Source: Panacagrimonas sp041603235 (GTDB lineage Bacteria > Pseudomonadota > Gammaproteobacteria > Nevskiales > Nevskiaceae). Taken from it: a stretch of 64,000 nt of DNA. The stretch lies in assembly GCA_041603235.1 (NCBI GenBank), contig JBFIES010000008.1, positions 130,750 to 194,749 on the forward strand, written 5' to 3'. This document shows, in pieces, positions 1 to 8,383 of the stretch (position 1 is its first letter; every line of letters begins with the position of its first letter). The notes below the pieces were generated by a model. The model was not told where the DNA came from, searched no databases, and saw only the letters and a list, made by a program, of their open reading frames with translations. The translations under genes were made by a program, and so were the position numbers.

Positions 1-378
1 GGTGGCACTGGCGACACCGTGCTGACCGGCACCCGTCTCGGCAATGATGCGCGTCTTGCCAAGGTGCTTGGCCAGCAAGGCCTGACCCACCGTGTTGTTG
101 ATCTTATGGGCGCCTGTGTGATTCAGATCTTCGCGCTTGAGCCAGATCTGCGCCCCGCCCCAGGCACGGGTCAGACGACTCGCGTGGTAAAGAGGCGAAG
201 GTCGGCCCACGTAGTGACGCAGGTCGTCATCAAGCTCAGCCCGGAAGTCCGGATCGGTTTTGAGTCTTGCGTAAGCTTCTTCGAGCTGACGCAAGGGTTC
301 CATCAGGGTTTCTGAAACGAAGCGACCGCCGAATACACCGAAGTGGCCGCGGCTATCTGGAAATTCTGAATAATTCAT
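1..378 (-). CDS. trpB: tryptophan synthase beta chain (5' part, runs off the window)
   Basis: Makes L-tryptophan from indole and serine as the PLP-dependent beta subunit of the cytoplasmic TrpAB complex. Only the first 126 codons are inside the window; the 3' end lies beyond base 1. The visible part has the family N-terminus with GHFGVFGGRFV, the lysine that binds PLP in HTGAHKINN (about residue 90), and GAGQHGVA. The ATG overlaps the trpF stop codon (ATGA), so translation is probably coupled to trpF. A trpF-trpB order downstream of truA is common in gammaproteobacteria, and trpA would be expected next outside the window. The truncation is a window edge and not a broken gene. Identity is very secure. 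Confidence 0.97.
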   Translation of the reverse strand, partial: MNYSEFPDSRGHFGVFGGRFVSETLMEPLRQLEEAYARLKTDPDFRAELDDDLRHYVGRPSPLYHASRLTRAWGGAQIWLKREDLNHTGAHKINNTVGQALLAKHLGKTRIIAETGAGQHGVASAT

Positions 379-1040
379 CGAGATCGTTTGTCGTCCGCCA
401 ATTGAACCGCCCGCACGAAGCCTTGCATCTGCCTGAGATCTTTCACGCCGGGTGCTGATTCAATTCCGCTGGACACGTCAACTGCAAAAAGGGGCGCCAT
501 TCTAACGGCCCGGCCTACATTTTCAGGGTTGAGACCGCCTGCAAGGATAATTGGCGTCGGCAGGTCACGCGGGATCAGGGTCCAATCGAAGGAAGTGCCG
601 GTTCCGCCCAGGCCATTTTGCAAAGGCGCGTCCAGCAACAGCGCCTTGGCGCCAGGATAGCGCTCAACAGCGGTGCGAACATCGGACTCCTGATGCACGG
701 ACACTGCCTTGATGTAGCCGCAGTCAAAGGAATCGCAAAAGTCGGGGGACTCTGAGCCATGGAACTGAATCAGATCCGGCTTGACCTGTTCCAGAGCTTT
801 GAGCACGGCCTCACGCGGCGCATCGCTGAGCAGTAGCACGGATGTCACCATGGGGGACATCCGTGCGCGCAGCTGCCCTGCATCGGCTGGAGAAAGGTAT
901 CGTTTGCTGCCTGGCACGCAGACGAAGCCAAGCGCATCCACACCCAGGCGAATTGCGTCATCCAGGTCCTGCTGGCGCGTTATGCCGCAAAACTTGATTC
1001 GCGTGCGATGAAGGCTTCGGTGACTGGCGTCACGATCCAT
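375..1040 (-). CDS. trpF: phosphoribosylanthranilate isomerase
   Basis: Catalyses the Amadori rearrangement of phosphoribosylanthranilate to CdRP in tryptophan synthesis. The protein is a single TIM barrel of about 221 residues. The N-terminal RTRIKFCGIT carries the catalytic cysteine of the KxCG(I/M)T motif, and the C-terminal strands include LAGGLNPENV and FAVDVSSGIE (phosphate binding and the conserved DVSSG(V/I)E). The start is set at the ATG at 1040, which has a GGGA-type Shine-Dalgarno about 10 bases upstream. A TTG at 1064, abutting the truA stop, would add eight residues. The gene overlaps trpB by four bases and follows truA closely, which indicates one transcript. Confidence 0.96.
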   Translation of the reverse strand: MDRDASHRSLHRTRIKFCGITRQQDLDDAIRLGVDALGFVCVPGSKRYLSPADAGQLRARMSPMVTSVLLLSDAPREAVLKALEQVKPDLIQFHGSESPDFCDSFDCGYIKAVSVHQESDVRTAVERYPGAKALLLDAPLQNGLGGTGTSFDWTLIPRDLPTPIILAGGLNPENVGRAVRMAPLFAVDVSSGIESAPGVKDLRQMQGFVRAVQLADDKRSR

Positions 1041-1064
1041 GGATACGTCCCATTCCAGGTTCAA

Positions 1065-1865
1065 TCAGGCCAAGGCGAATGCCTGAGCTTGGGGAATCGC
1101 GAATTCTGCTGGATATTCCACAGCAGTGAAATATAGCCCGCTGGGTGGTGCTGTCTTGCCGGCCAGACTGCGTTGACCTGAGGCCAGAATCTCAGCGATC
1201 CAGGCCTCCTCGCGGCGACCACAACCCACCTCCATGAGACTGCCCGCAATGTTTCGCACCATATGCAGCAGAAATGCGTTCGCTGAGACGTCTATCGATA
1301 TCACACTGCCTTGCCGTGTCACCGACACCTGACGCATTTGCCGGACCGGATTGCTGGCCTCGCAGGCTGCCCCACGAAAGCCACTGAAATCGTGACGTCC
1401 CACCAGTGCCTGCGCTGCCCGGTGCATGGCCTGCTCATCGAGATGCTTTGACTCCCACGCCACTCGTCCATGCAGCAATGCCGACCTGGCGCGTTCATTG
1501 TGGACGAGGTATCGGTAATGCCGCCCGGTCGCCGAAAAGCGGGCGTGAAAGTCGTCCGGCACCTCTTTGACCCAGCGAAGCGAAATATCCTTGCCAAGGA
1601 CGGTATTGGCACCAAGCATCCAAGCATCGGGTGTACGCAAGGCGGTGCTGTCAAAATGCACCACCTGACCGTAGGCGTGAACCCCGGCATCAGTGCGACC
1701 GGCGGCCACCGTGGAAACAGGCTGATCGGCGACCTTGCTCAATGCGGCTTCAAGCTGCGCCTGAATTGAGGCCGCGTGTGTCTGAATCTGCCACCCGCTG
1801 AAACGCGTCCCGCAATACTCGATGCCCGCCGCCCAGCGAACCGGGGCCGGCTCAGCGTGCTCCAC
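1065..1865 (-). CDS. truA: tRNA pseudouridine(38-40) synthase
   Basis: Converts uridines 38-40 of the tRNA anticodon arm to pseudouridine. At 266 residues it has the usual family length. The catalytic aspartate (about residue 59) lies in AAGRTDAGVHAYGQVVHFD. Other family blocks are GIEYCGTRFSGWQ at the N-terminus, HDFSGFRGAAC in the middle and AFLLHMVRNIAGSLMEVG near the end. It lies 29 bases after fimV and immediately before trpF, the order known from Pseudomonas (fimV-truA-trpF). It is probably co-transcribed with trpF and trpB. Confidence 0.97.
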   Translation of the reverse strand: MEHAEPAPVRWAAGIEYCGTRFSGWQIQTHAASIQAQLEAALSKVADQPVSTVAAGRTDAGVHAYGQVVHFDSTALRTPDAWMLGANTVLGKDISLRWVKEVPDDFHARFSATGRHYRYLVHNERARSALLHGRVAWESKHLDEQAMHRAAQALVGRHDFSGFRGAACEASNPVRQMRQVSVTRQGSVISIDVSANAFLLHMVRNIAGSLMEVGCGRREEAWIAEILASGQRSLAGKTAPPSGLYFTAVEYPAEFAIPQAQAFALA

Positions 1866-1894
1866 AGATCAAATCAGATCGAATATTCAGGCTG

Positions 1895-4423
1895 CTACTC
1901 AGACAGGCGCCCACGCAGTTCGGCCGCTTCTTTCTTCTGCTCGTCATCGCCACTGGCATCAACTTCGTCAAGAAGACTGCGGGCCATCTGTGAGTCGCCC
2001 ATTTCGACGTAGGCGCGCGCCAAATCGAGTTTGGTTCCGGCATCGCCACCATCGCCACTCTCTTCGCCGCCACCTTCCTGCGCTTCATCACCCAGCAAGC
2101 CGGCATCAATCTCGTCAAAGCTGATGTCGAGGGAATTGTCCGCCGGTCCGCCGAGATCTGAGTCGCTCAGGTCAAAATCCTTGGCCTTGACCTCACCCGC
2201 ATCCGGTACGACTTGGGGCTGATCGCCTTGATCGTTGCCACCAAGCTCAAACTCACCAAGATCGAACTCAAGATCGTTGCCGTCAGACTCACGCGCTGAA
2301 GTCTCCTCAAAGGAAGGTGTCGTCGGAAGTTCGAGCTCTTCCAGTTTGAATTCGAGACCTTCATCAACCTCGCCCGGTGCCGAGCTGCCTGACAGTACGT
2401 CATCAAAACTGAGGTCAACCGACATGTCGTCGCCATCGCCTGAAGCAAACAGGGCCACTCCGGGGCACAACTGACGCCCCATGATGGCGAGCTTGCCCCA
2501 CTCTTTGGCATCCAACTCTTCCTTCAGCGGTTCTGCTGCCTGTGCGAAATTCTGGGCGTCACCAGCTGCAAAATAAGTTTCCGCTAGTTTGACCCGAATG
2601 TCGGTGCGTTCCGGTTCAGCCTCCGCCGCCCGCTTGAGCATGATGGCGGCTTCGTCGTACAGGCCATAAGCAAGATGGAAATCTGCTTCCGAGACAGGAT
2701 CATTCTCACCCAGGTCCACTTCGGCTGAAGTGTTGAGGATGCCGTCACCAGAGTCAGCGTCTGGCGAATACGGTCCTGTGATGTCTTCATCAATTTCCGT
2801 CTCGGATGCCTGCTCGGTATTGTCCTCATCCAGGGCCCGATCCATCCGTTCGAGTTCAGCCCGTGCTGAATCAGAAGAGTGCGCCTGAGAGGCCGTCGCA
2901 GTAGCCGCAGCAGCAGCCATGGCCGCACCTTCTGCAAGACCCGACTTCGGCGGAGCCTTTCCTTCGTAGGCCTGCCCCAAGGCTTCCTCGTATTCGCGCT
3001 GTGCCCGCTGCTCACGCGCTTTGCGCATCGAGGAAATTCCGAACAATGCCGCGATCAGGGCAATGAGTGCGATCAGGGCGATCCAGAGTTTGCCGAGTAG
3101 TGGCGCTCGCGCCTCAGGTTCCAACGGGAACTCTTCAGCCAGTTCAACCTCCAGTTCTCCTGCGTCCACTTCAACATCGCTTGCCGCAACAGGCTCGCCC
3201 TGTTCGGCTACAGCATCAGTTGTGTCACTCGCTTCAGTTTCGGAGGGAGGCGTCCATGGTGCTTTATCGCCGGACGCAGGGTCTCCAGCTTGTTCGTCGG
3301 TCGCCTCGGCCTCGGCGGTGCTGACCGTCGGCGCGGATGCGCTAGCAGACGCATCAGAACTATCGGATTCGCCAGCAATATCAGCGCTTGAGGCTTCTTC
3401 CGCAAGGTCACCGACTGTCGACTCTGTGGGATCGGTAGCCGCCTTTGGAGTTTCCGCCTCGGCAGCCTCGCTTGCATCACTTGCGGGTTCAGTAATCGCT
3501 GGCGTGGTGCTGGGTTCCGGGACCCTTTCAGACAGAGGCAAATCTGCCGTGATCGGCGCTTCGACAACGGGTGCCGGGGCGCGTAGCTGAGCCAAGCGTT
3601 GCCTTGCCGCCGATTCGCCGATGGAGCGCATTTGCTCTTCGGACGGAATTTCAAGCGTGACGCCCTTTCTCAGAACATTGATGTTGTTGTGCAGAAAGGC
3701 GCTGCGATTGGCTTCGTAGATGGCCAGCATAGCCTGGCTTTGTCCTACCCCAACGGCCTTTCGGCTATTGGCGATTGCCCACAATGCTTCCCCTTCCTGA
3801 ATGGGGCCATGGACCGTGGGGCCTGAGCTGGCAGCAGGCTCACTTGCAGCGGCCTGGGGCGCTGATTGAGCCGGTTCTGCAGCTTCCCATACCGGCGCGG
3901 CAGCGGGCTTTGCCGCTGGCACCGGTGCAGGTGCTGCTGTCTCTGGGGCTGGGTTGAATACGGGCGGTGCTGAGGGGGCCGGCTGGCTGACCACCTGCGG
4001 TGCTGGGGTGGGTTCTACCGGCTGAGCCGGTGGATCGAGAAATACGGTGTACTGACGTAGTACACGGGGTCCGCCCGCAGTACGTGCCTCGATCAGAACC
4101 TGGATCAGGGGCTCACGTGCAATTTCATTACTGCGCATCTCAATGCGCGGCGCACCCTGATCGGTGATGACTTCAAATTTGAGAGACGAGAGATAGGCCG
4201 AACGCTCGAGGCCGGCCTGCTCAAACTGGTCGTTTCGCGCCAGGCTGACGCGGATGCTTTCTGCCTCATCCGCGGTCAGGCTATCGAACGGAATCACCGC
4301 CGTCAGGCGCTGACCCAATCCGCTCTTGACCTGCATGTCCCCAAGCCCGAGAGCTTGTACGGGTCCGGCGATACACCACAGACACACAGCGGCCGTGGCC
4401 GACAATCTTCCCAACATACTCAC
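1895..4423 (-). CDS. fimV: FimV/HubP-type polar scaffold protein
   Basis: A large inner-membrane protein that organises the cell pole and affects type IV pilus function in relatives. The order of parts over 842 residues is: signal peptide (1-24, cut after VQA); the FimV N-terminal domain (about 25-130, starting LGLGDMQVKSGLGQRLTA); a Pro/Ala linker; a LysM-like peptidoglycan-binding segment (about 205-262); a long acidic low-complexity stretch; one transmembrane helix (about 443-465); a very acidic cytoplasmic region with TPR-like helices; and the conserved FimV C-terminal domain (last 45 residues, KLDLARAYVEMGD). A sigma70-like promoter lies upstream and GGGAG precedes the ATG. Its presence suits a genome with an MSHA pilus cluster. 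Identification is firm; exact function varies between species. Confidence 0.94.
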   Translation of the reverse strand: MSMLGRLSATAAVCLWCIAGPVQALGLGDMQVKSGLGQRLTAVIPFDSLTADEAESIRVSLARNDQFEQAGLERSAYLSSLKFEVITDQGAPRIEMRSNEIAREPLIQVLIEARTAGGPRVLRQYTVFLDPPAQPVEPTPAPQVVSQPAPSAPPVFNPAPETAAPAPVPAAKPAAAPVWEAAEPAQSAPQAAASEPAASSGPTVHGPIQEGEALWAIANSRKAVGVGQSQAMLAIYEANRSAFLHNNINVLRKGVTLEIPSEEQMRSIGESAARQRLAQLRAPAPVVEAPITADLPLSERVPEPSTTPAITEPASDASEAAEAETPKAATDPTESTVGDLAEEASSADIAGESDSSDASASASAPTVSTAEAEATDEQAGDPASGDKAPWTPPSETEASDTTDAVAEQGEPVAASDVEVDAGELEVELAEEFPLEPEARAPLLGKLWIALIALIALIAALFGISSMRKAREQRAQREYEEALGQAYEGKAPPKSGLAEGAAMAAAAATATASQAHSSDSARAELERMDRALDEDNTEQASETEIDEDITGPYSPDADSGDGILNTSAEVDLGENDPVSEADFHLAYGLYDEAAIMLKRAAEAEPERTDIRVKLAETYFAAGDAQNFAQAAEPLKEELDAKEWGKLAIMGRQLCPGVALFASGDGDDMSVDLSFDDVLSGSSAPGEVDEGLEFKLEELELPTTPSFEETSARESDGNDLEFDLGEFELGGNDQGDQPQVVPDAGEVKAKDFDLSDSDLGGPADNSLDISFDEIDAGLLGDEAQEGGGEESGDGGDAGTKLDLARAYVEMGDSQMARSLLDEVDASGDDEQKKEAAELRGRLSE

Positions 4424-4491
4424 TCCCTCGACGCGCGCCCCACGCAGTCCCCCGGTGTCGGAAATTACCTTAGCTAGGGCTTGTAAACCCT

Positions 4492-4521
4492 TTTATACAG
4501 GAATAAAGAGGCCTGAACCAA
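4492..4521 (-). promoter_or_regulatory. candidate sigma70 promoter for fimV
   Basis: On the minus strand TTGGTT (4521-4516) is followed after 18 bases by TATAAA (4497-4492), about 70 bases before the fimV start, in the 121-base gap after asd. The -10 matches the consensus in 5 of 6 bases and the -35 in 3 of 6, matching mainly its TTG core. This suggests fimV-truA-trpF-trpB can be transcribed independently of the leu-asd genes. Inferred from pattern only. Confidence 0.45.
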
Positions 4522-4544
4522 CACTCTCGACACCCCCGTGAGCC

Positions 4545-5660
4545 TTATTTGTCGATGAGAATTCTCAGCATGCGGCGCAAAGGCTCTGCCGCGCCCCACA
4601 GTAGTTGGTCGCCGCAGGTAAATGCGCCAAGGTAGTTGGGGCCCATATTGAGCTTGCGCAGGCGTCCGACCGGAACACTCAGCGTGCCACTGACCACCGC
4701 CGGGCTCAGCCCCGATATGGATTGATCGCGTGTATTGGGAATCACTTTAGCCCAGGGGTTGCTGGCTGAGATCATGGACTCGATCTCTGCAACTGGCAGA
4801 TCCTTATTGAGTTTGATGGTCAGGGCTTGCGCGTGGCAGCGCATGGTGCCCACGCGAACACAGATGCCATCCAGTGGAATGGGCTGGCTGGACCGCCCGA
4901 GAATCTTGTTGGACTCGGCCTGCGCCTTCCATTCTTCGCGGCTCTGGCCATTGTCCATCTGCTTGTCGATCCAAGGAATCAGACTACCCGCCAGCGGCAC
5001 ACCGAAATGCTCAGTCGGGAAGCCCGGGTCGCGCATCATCTCGGTGACCTTGGCATCCACATCGAGAATGGCGGTGGCCGGGTCGTCCAGCAGTTCGATC
5101 GCGGAATCGCGAACAAAGCCCATCTGGGCCAGAAGTTCGCGCATGTTCTGCGCGCCAGCGCCGCTGGCCGCCTGATAGGTCATGGCTGTGGCCCATTCGA
5201 CCAGGCCTTCACTGAACAGGGCGCCCAGGCCCATCAACATCAGGCTGACGGTGCAATTGCCACCGATGTAGTCGCGAACACCCTGATTCAGGGACTGGTC
5301 GATGAGCTTGCGATTGACCGGATCCAGAATGATGGTGGCGTCGTCCTTCATTCGCAGCGATGAGGCAGCGTCAATCCAGTAACCCTTCCAGCCGGCTTCA
5401 CGCAATTTGGGGTGAATCTCCTGCGTGTAGTCACCGCCCTGGCAGGAAATGATCACGTCCATCGAAGACAGGGCATCAATGCTGCCTGCGTCGAGCAGGG
5501 TCCCCGCCCCGGCACCCACGTCCGGCCCTTTTCCGCCTGCATTTGAGGTACTGAAAAAATGTGGCTCGATCAGGTCAAAGTCCTTTTCCTGCTCCATGCG
5601 CTGCAGAAGCACCGAGCCCACCATGCCGCGCCAACCGACCAATCCTGTCTTCATCGTCAT
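4545..5660 (-). CDS. asd: aspartate-semialdehyde dehydrogenase
   Basis: NADPH-dependent reduction of aspartyl phosphate to the semialdehyde, the branch point for lysine, diaminopimelate, methionine and threonine. At 371 residues it matches the E. coli-type enzyme (367). The N-terminal GLVGWRGMVGSVLLQRM binds NADP. GGNCTVSLMLM carries the catalytic cysteine (C136), and GTMRCHAQALTIKL contains the catalytic histidine. The first ATG has a GGGAG seven bases upstream; a second ATG two codons later is also possible. It sits 15 bases after leuB in the same direction, the leuB-asd order known from Pseudomonas. The usg paralogue often found after asd is absent here. Confidence 0.97.
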   Translation of the reverse strand: MTMKTGLVGWRGMVGSVLLQRMEQEKDFDLIEPHFFSTSNAGGKGPDVGAGAGTLLDAGSIDALSSMDVIISCQGGDYTQEIHPKLREAGWKGYWIDAASSLRMKDDATIILDPVNRKLIDQSLNQGVRDYIGGNCTVSLMLMGLGALFSEGLVEWATAMTYQAASGAGAQNMRELLAQMGFVRDSAIELLDDPATAILDVDAKVTEMMRDPGFPTEHFGVPLAGSLIPWIDKQMDNGQSREEWKAQAESNKILGRSSQPIPLDGICVRVGTMRCHAQALTIKLNKDLPVAEIESMISASNPWAKVIPNTRDQSISGLSPAVVSGTLSVPVGRLRKLNMGPNYLGAFTCGDQLLWGAAEPLRRMLRILIDK

Positions 5661-5675
5661 TTCCTGTCTCCCTGA

Positions 5676-6755
5676 TCAGCCGAGCGCGGCGACCACGGCG
5701 TCACCCATGGCCTTTGTGCCAATCACGGTCTCGCCCGGCAAGGCAATGTCGCCGGTACGGTAACCGTCTCGCAGCACCTTCTTGACAGCCGCCTCGATAC
5801 GGTCCGAAACATCGCTCTGACCAAAGCTGTACTTGAACATCATTGCAATGGACAAGATGGTGGCCAGAGGGTTCGCCTTGTCCTGGCCGGCGATATCCGG
5901 CGCGCTGCCATGAATCGGCTCGTACAGACCCTTGTTGTTCGCATCCAGCGAGGCCGACGGCAGCATGCCGATGGAGCCTGCCAGCATCGAGGCTTCATCT
6001 GACAGGATGTCGCCAAAAATATTGCCGGTCACGATCACATCAAACTGCCGCGGATTCTTCAGCAGCTGCATGGCTGCGTTATCCACGTACATATGGCTGA
6101 GTTCCACATCCGGATACTCGGCGCCGATGCGAATCACCGTTTCGCGCCAGAATCGCGAGGTTTCCAGCACGTTTTCCTTGTCCACGCTGCAGAGACGGCC
6201 GGAGCGCTTGCGCGCTGCTTCAAAGCCGGCACGCGCAATGCGCTCCACTTCTGGCGTGCTGTACTTCATGGTGTCGAAGCCCTCATCGAAGCCTTCAGCT
6301 GTTTTGCGTCGTCCACGCGGTTCACCAAAGTAGATGTCCCCGGTGAGTTCCCTGAGGATCAGGATGTCTAGGCCGGCAATCACCTCGGGCTTGAGAGAAG
6401 ACGCTGCTGCCAGTTCTTCATAGGCCAGCGCGGGCCTCAGGTTGGCGAACAGCTGCAGGTCCTTGCGAATCCCCAAAATGCCGCGCTCCGGTCGCAGTTC
6501 GCGCGGAAGTTCGTCGTACTTGGGACCGCCTACTGCTCCCATGAGAATGGCGTCCGCTTCGCGCGCTGCCTTCTGGGTCGACTCCGGATAAGGCGAACCT
6601 TCCTGATCAACGGCGATGCCGCCGAGCAGGCCGTGATGCCATTCAATTTTCTCGCCACTGGTGCGCAGCACTTCCAGCACGCGCTCGGCCTGGGCCAGAA
6701 TTTCAGGGCCGATACCATCACCGGGGAGAATCAGAATTTTCTTGTTCATGTGCAA
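5676..6755 (-). CDS. leuB: 3-isopropylmalate dehydrogenase
   Basis: Third step of leucine synthesis: NAD-dependent oxidation and decarboxylation of 3-isopropylmalate. At 359 residues it has the standard length. N-terminal ILILPGDGIGPEI is followed by the ELTGDIYFGEPRGR substrate loop, the DNAAMQL segment, and the family signature in IVTGNIFGDILSDEASML. It is preceded by leuD after a 55-base gap and followed by asd. It belongs to the leuC-leuD-leuB series on the minus strand. Confidence 0.98.
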   Translation of the reverse strand: MHMNKKILILPGDGIGPEILAQAERVLEVLRTSGEKIEWHHGLLGGIAVDQEGSPYPESTQKAAREADAILMGAVGGPKYDELPRELRPERGILGIRKDLQLFANLRPALAYEELAAASSLKPEVIAGLDILILRELTGDIYFGEPRGRRKTAEGFDEGFDTMKYSTPEVERIARAGFEAARKRSGRLCSVDKENVLETSRFWRETVIRIGAEYPDVELSHMYVDNAAMQLLKNPRQFDVIVTGNIFGDILSDEASMLAGSIGMLPSASLDANNKGLYEPIHGSAPDIAGQDKANPLATILSIAMMFKYSFGQSDVSDRIEAAVKKVLRDGYRTGDIALPGETVIGTKAMGDAVVAALG

Positions 6756-6810
6756 TTGATCAAATCAGCAAAGTCTGGAAGTGGGTCTGCTTGGGTGTTG
6801 AAACCGGGAA

Positions 6811-7452
6811 TCAGCTCGCGAACAACCACGGGGCCTGCTCTGCTCGTTTGGCTTCGTAGGCTTTGATGTCCTGGGCTCGCTGCAGGGTCAGGCCAATTTC
6901 ATCGAGCCCGCGAATCAGGCAGTTCTTGCGAAACTCGTCAATCTCGAAATGCATACGATCACCACTTGGGGTGATAACCAGCTGTTCGGGCAAATCAATG
7001 GTCAGCGCATAACCCTCTTCCCCAGCCTGCTCGGCAAACAGCTGATCAAGTTGTGCATCGCTTAACACCAGCGGCAGGAAGCCGGATTTGAAGCTGTTGT
7101 TGTAGAAGATGTCCGCAAAGCTCGGCGCAATGACCGCACGGAACCCAGCCTGGTCCAGTGCCCACACCGCATGCTCACGCGAAGACCCGCACCCAAAATT
7201 TTCTCTTGCAAGCAGAATCTCGGCACCCTGATATCGGGGCTGATTGAGGAAGAAGTCCGGATTTGGCCTGCGTGTCGCGGGGTCGGTATCCAGATCACCT
7301 TCGTCCAGATAACGCCAGTTATCGAAGGCAAACGGACCAAAACCCGTGCGCTTGATGGACTTCAGAAACTGCTTGGGAATGATGGCATCCGTATCGACAT
7401 TCGACAGGTCGAGCGGCGCGACTTTGGCCGTAATCTTGCTAAAAGCTCTCAT
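6811..7452 (-). CDS. leuD: 3-isopropylmalate dehydratase small subunit
   Basis: Swivelling-domain subunit of isopropylmalate isomerase, which works with LeuC to convert 2- to 3-isopropylmalate. At 213 residues it is typical of the proteobacterial form. NVDTDAIIPKQFLKSIKRTGFG and LLARENFGCGSSREHAVWAL (the substrate-binding GSSREH motif) are intact. The ATG overlaps the stop of the preceding thioesterase gene by four bases. The two subunits are normally adjacent; here two thioesterase genes separate them. Confidence 0.98.
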   Translation of the reverse strand: MRAFSKITAKVAPLDLSNVDTDAIIPKQFLKSIKRTGFGPFAFDNWRYLDEGDLDTDPATRRPNPDFFLNQPRYQGAEILLARENFGCGSSREHAVWALDQAGFRAVIAPSFADIFYNNSFKSGFLPLVLSDAQLDQLFAEQAGEEGYALTIDLPEQLVITPSGDRMHFEIDEFRKNCLIRGLDEIGLTLQRAQDIKAYEAKRAEQAPWLFAS

Positions 7453-7907
7453 GATGAAACCTCGTTCTTCGCTTTGGACGCGAGGAGAAAGTGGGCCCGG
7501 GCAGTCGCCACGGGTTTGTTGATGTCGTTCTGATAAGCAATGGTCTTGACGTTGGCAATCTGCCGGCCGCGACGCGTGATGCTGGCCCGCGCGAAAGTCT
7601 CCACCTGCGAAGTGGATCGCAGGTATTCAACAGTGTTGCTGATAATTTTCGGGACTCGGGCCACTTCGGATACGGTCAGGAGCTGGCAAATAGCAGCGAA
7701 TTCCATCAAGGCACCAAGCGCGCCGCCATGGATCGCGCGAAGAGATGCGTTGCCAATTCTGGATTCTCCGAACGGCATGCAAACCACCACATCGCCGCCA
7801 TCACGCATCACCGAAAAATTCATGTAACGCGCATAAGGAATGGACTCGATCAGCGGCTTGAGTTCTTCAAAGCTTCGTGTGACCCGAAATTGATCTTCAT
7901 TGCTCAT
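7449..7907 (-). CDS. PaaI-like hotdog-fold thioesterase (second of tandem pair)
   Basis: A 152-residue single hotdog domain of the PaaI/acyl-CoA thioesterase superfamily, expected to hydrolyse a small acyl-CoA in the cytoplasm. The central helix motif is AIHGGALGALMEFAAI, where HGG and the following acidic residue (E) form the usual catalytic region. The C-terminal strand part is VEYLRSTSQVETFARASITRRGRQI. It overlaps the preceding thioesterase by four bases (ATGA) and leuD likewise, so the pair is translationally embedded in the leucine operon. Its residues differ enough from its partner that the two may have distinct substrates or form a heteromer. Substrate cannot be told from sequence. 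Confidence 0.85.
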   Translation of the reverse strand: MSNEDQFRVTRSFEELKPLIESIPYARYMNFSVMRDGGDVVVCMPFGESRIGNASLRAIHGGALGALMEFAAICQLLTVSEVARVPKIISNTVEYLRSTSQVETFARASITRRGRQIANVKTIAYQNDINKPVATARAHFLLASKAKNEVSS

Positions 7908-8383
7908 GAGGGCTTCACCAGGCCGGCAGCCGCATGCGAGGAAGCCGCATCTGCAAAAACCATGAATGTGCCTGCCGAGGTGGCCAGCAGATCGTTCTCA
8001 TCACCGTCATGCGCCGTTGCCCTGGTAAAAGCCACCTTGCGTGTCAGCCGATAACACTCTGCAATGCAGCGAACGGTCTTTCCGGGCCGCGCAGGTCGCA
8101 GGTAGTCGATACGCAGATCCAGTGTTGCCACACGGCGCAGTTCGGGCAGCTTGGTCAATACCGCTTGTCCACAGGCGGCATCTATCAAGGTCGTAATCAC
8201 ACCGCCGTGAATCACGCCTGAGCTTGGATCACCAACAAGATCCTCGCGGTAGGGCAGATCAAAGACAACGCGGCCAGGGGCGCGATCCACGAATCGCAAG
8301 CCCAGGGCGTCGTTGTGCGGAATGATCTCGACGAAGTAACGCTGGCAATCTTCCTCAGCGGCATCGAGCAGCAGATTGCTCAC
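7904..8383 (-). CDS. PaaI-like hotdog-fold thioesterase (first of tandem pair)
   Basis: A 159-residue hotdog protein. The family motif is GVIHGGVITTLIDAACG, with HGG and the catalytic-position aspartate in LIDAA; TLDLRIDYLRPARPGKTV is the following strand. Known relatives hydrolyse aromatic or medium-chain acyl-CoAs. The start overlaps the leuC stop by four bases (ATGA), and its own stop overlaps the next thioesterase. This placement between leuC and leuD implies co-expression with leucine synthesis under the same control. Whether it acts on a leucine-pathway acyl-CoA or is merely carried in the operon is unknown. Confidence 0.86.
   Translation of the reverse strand: MSNLLLDAAEEDCQRYFVEIIPHNDALGLRFVDRAPGRVVFDLPYREDLVGDPSSGVIHGGVITTLIDAACGQAVLTKLPELRRVATLDLRIDYLRPARPGKTVRCIAECYRLTRKVAFTRATAHDGDENDLLATSAGTFMVFADAASSHAAAGLVKPS

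Noticed and set aside
1..378. trpB as a truncated pseudogene
   Set aside because: The reading frame is open to the window edge with all expected motifs; the truncation is due to the window boundary.
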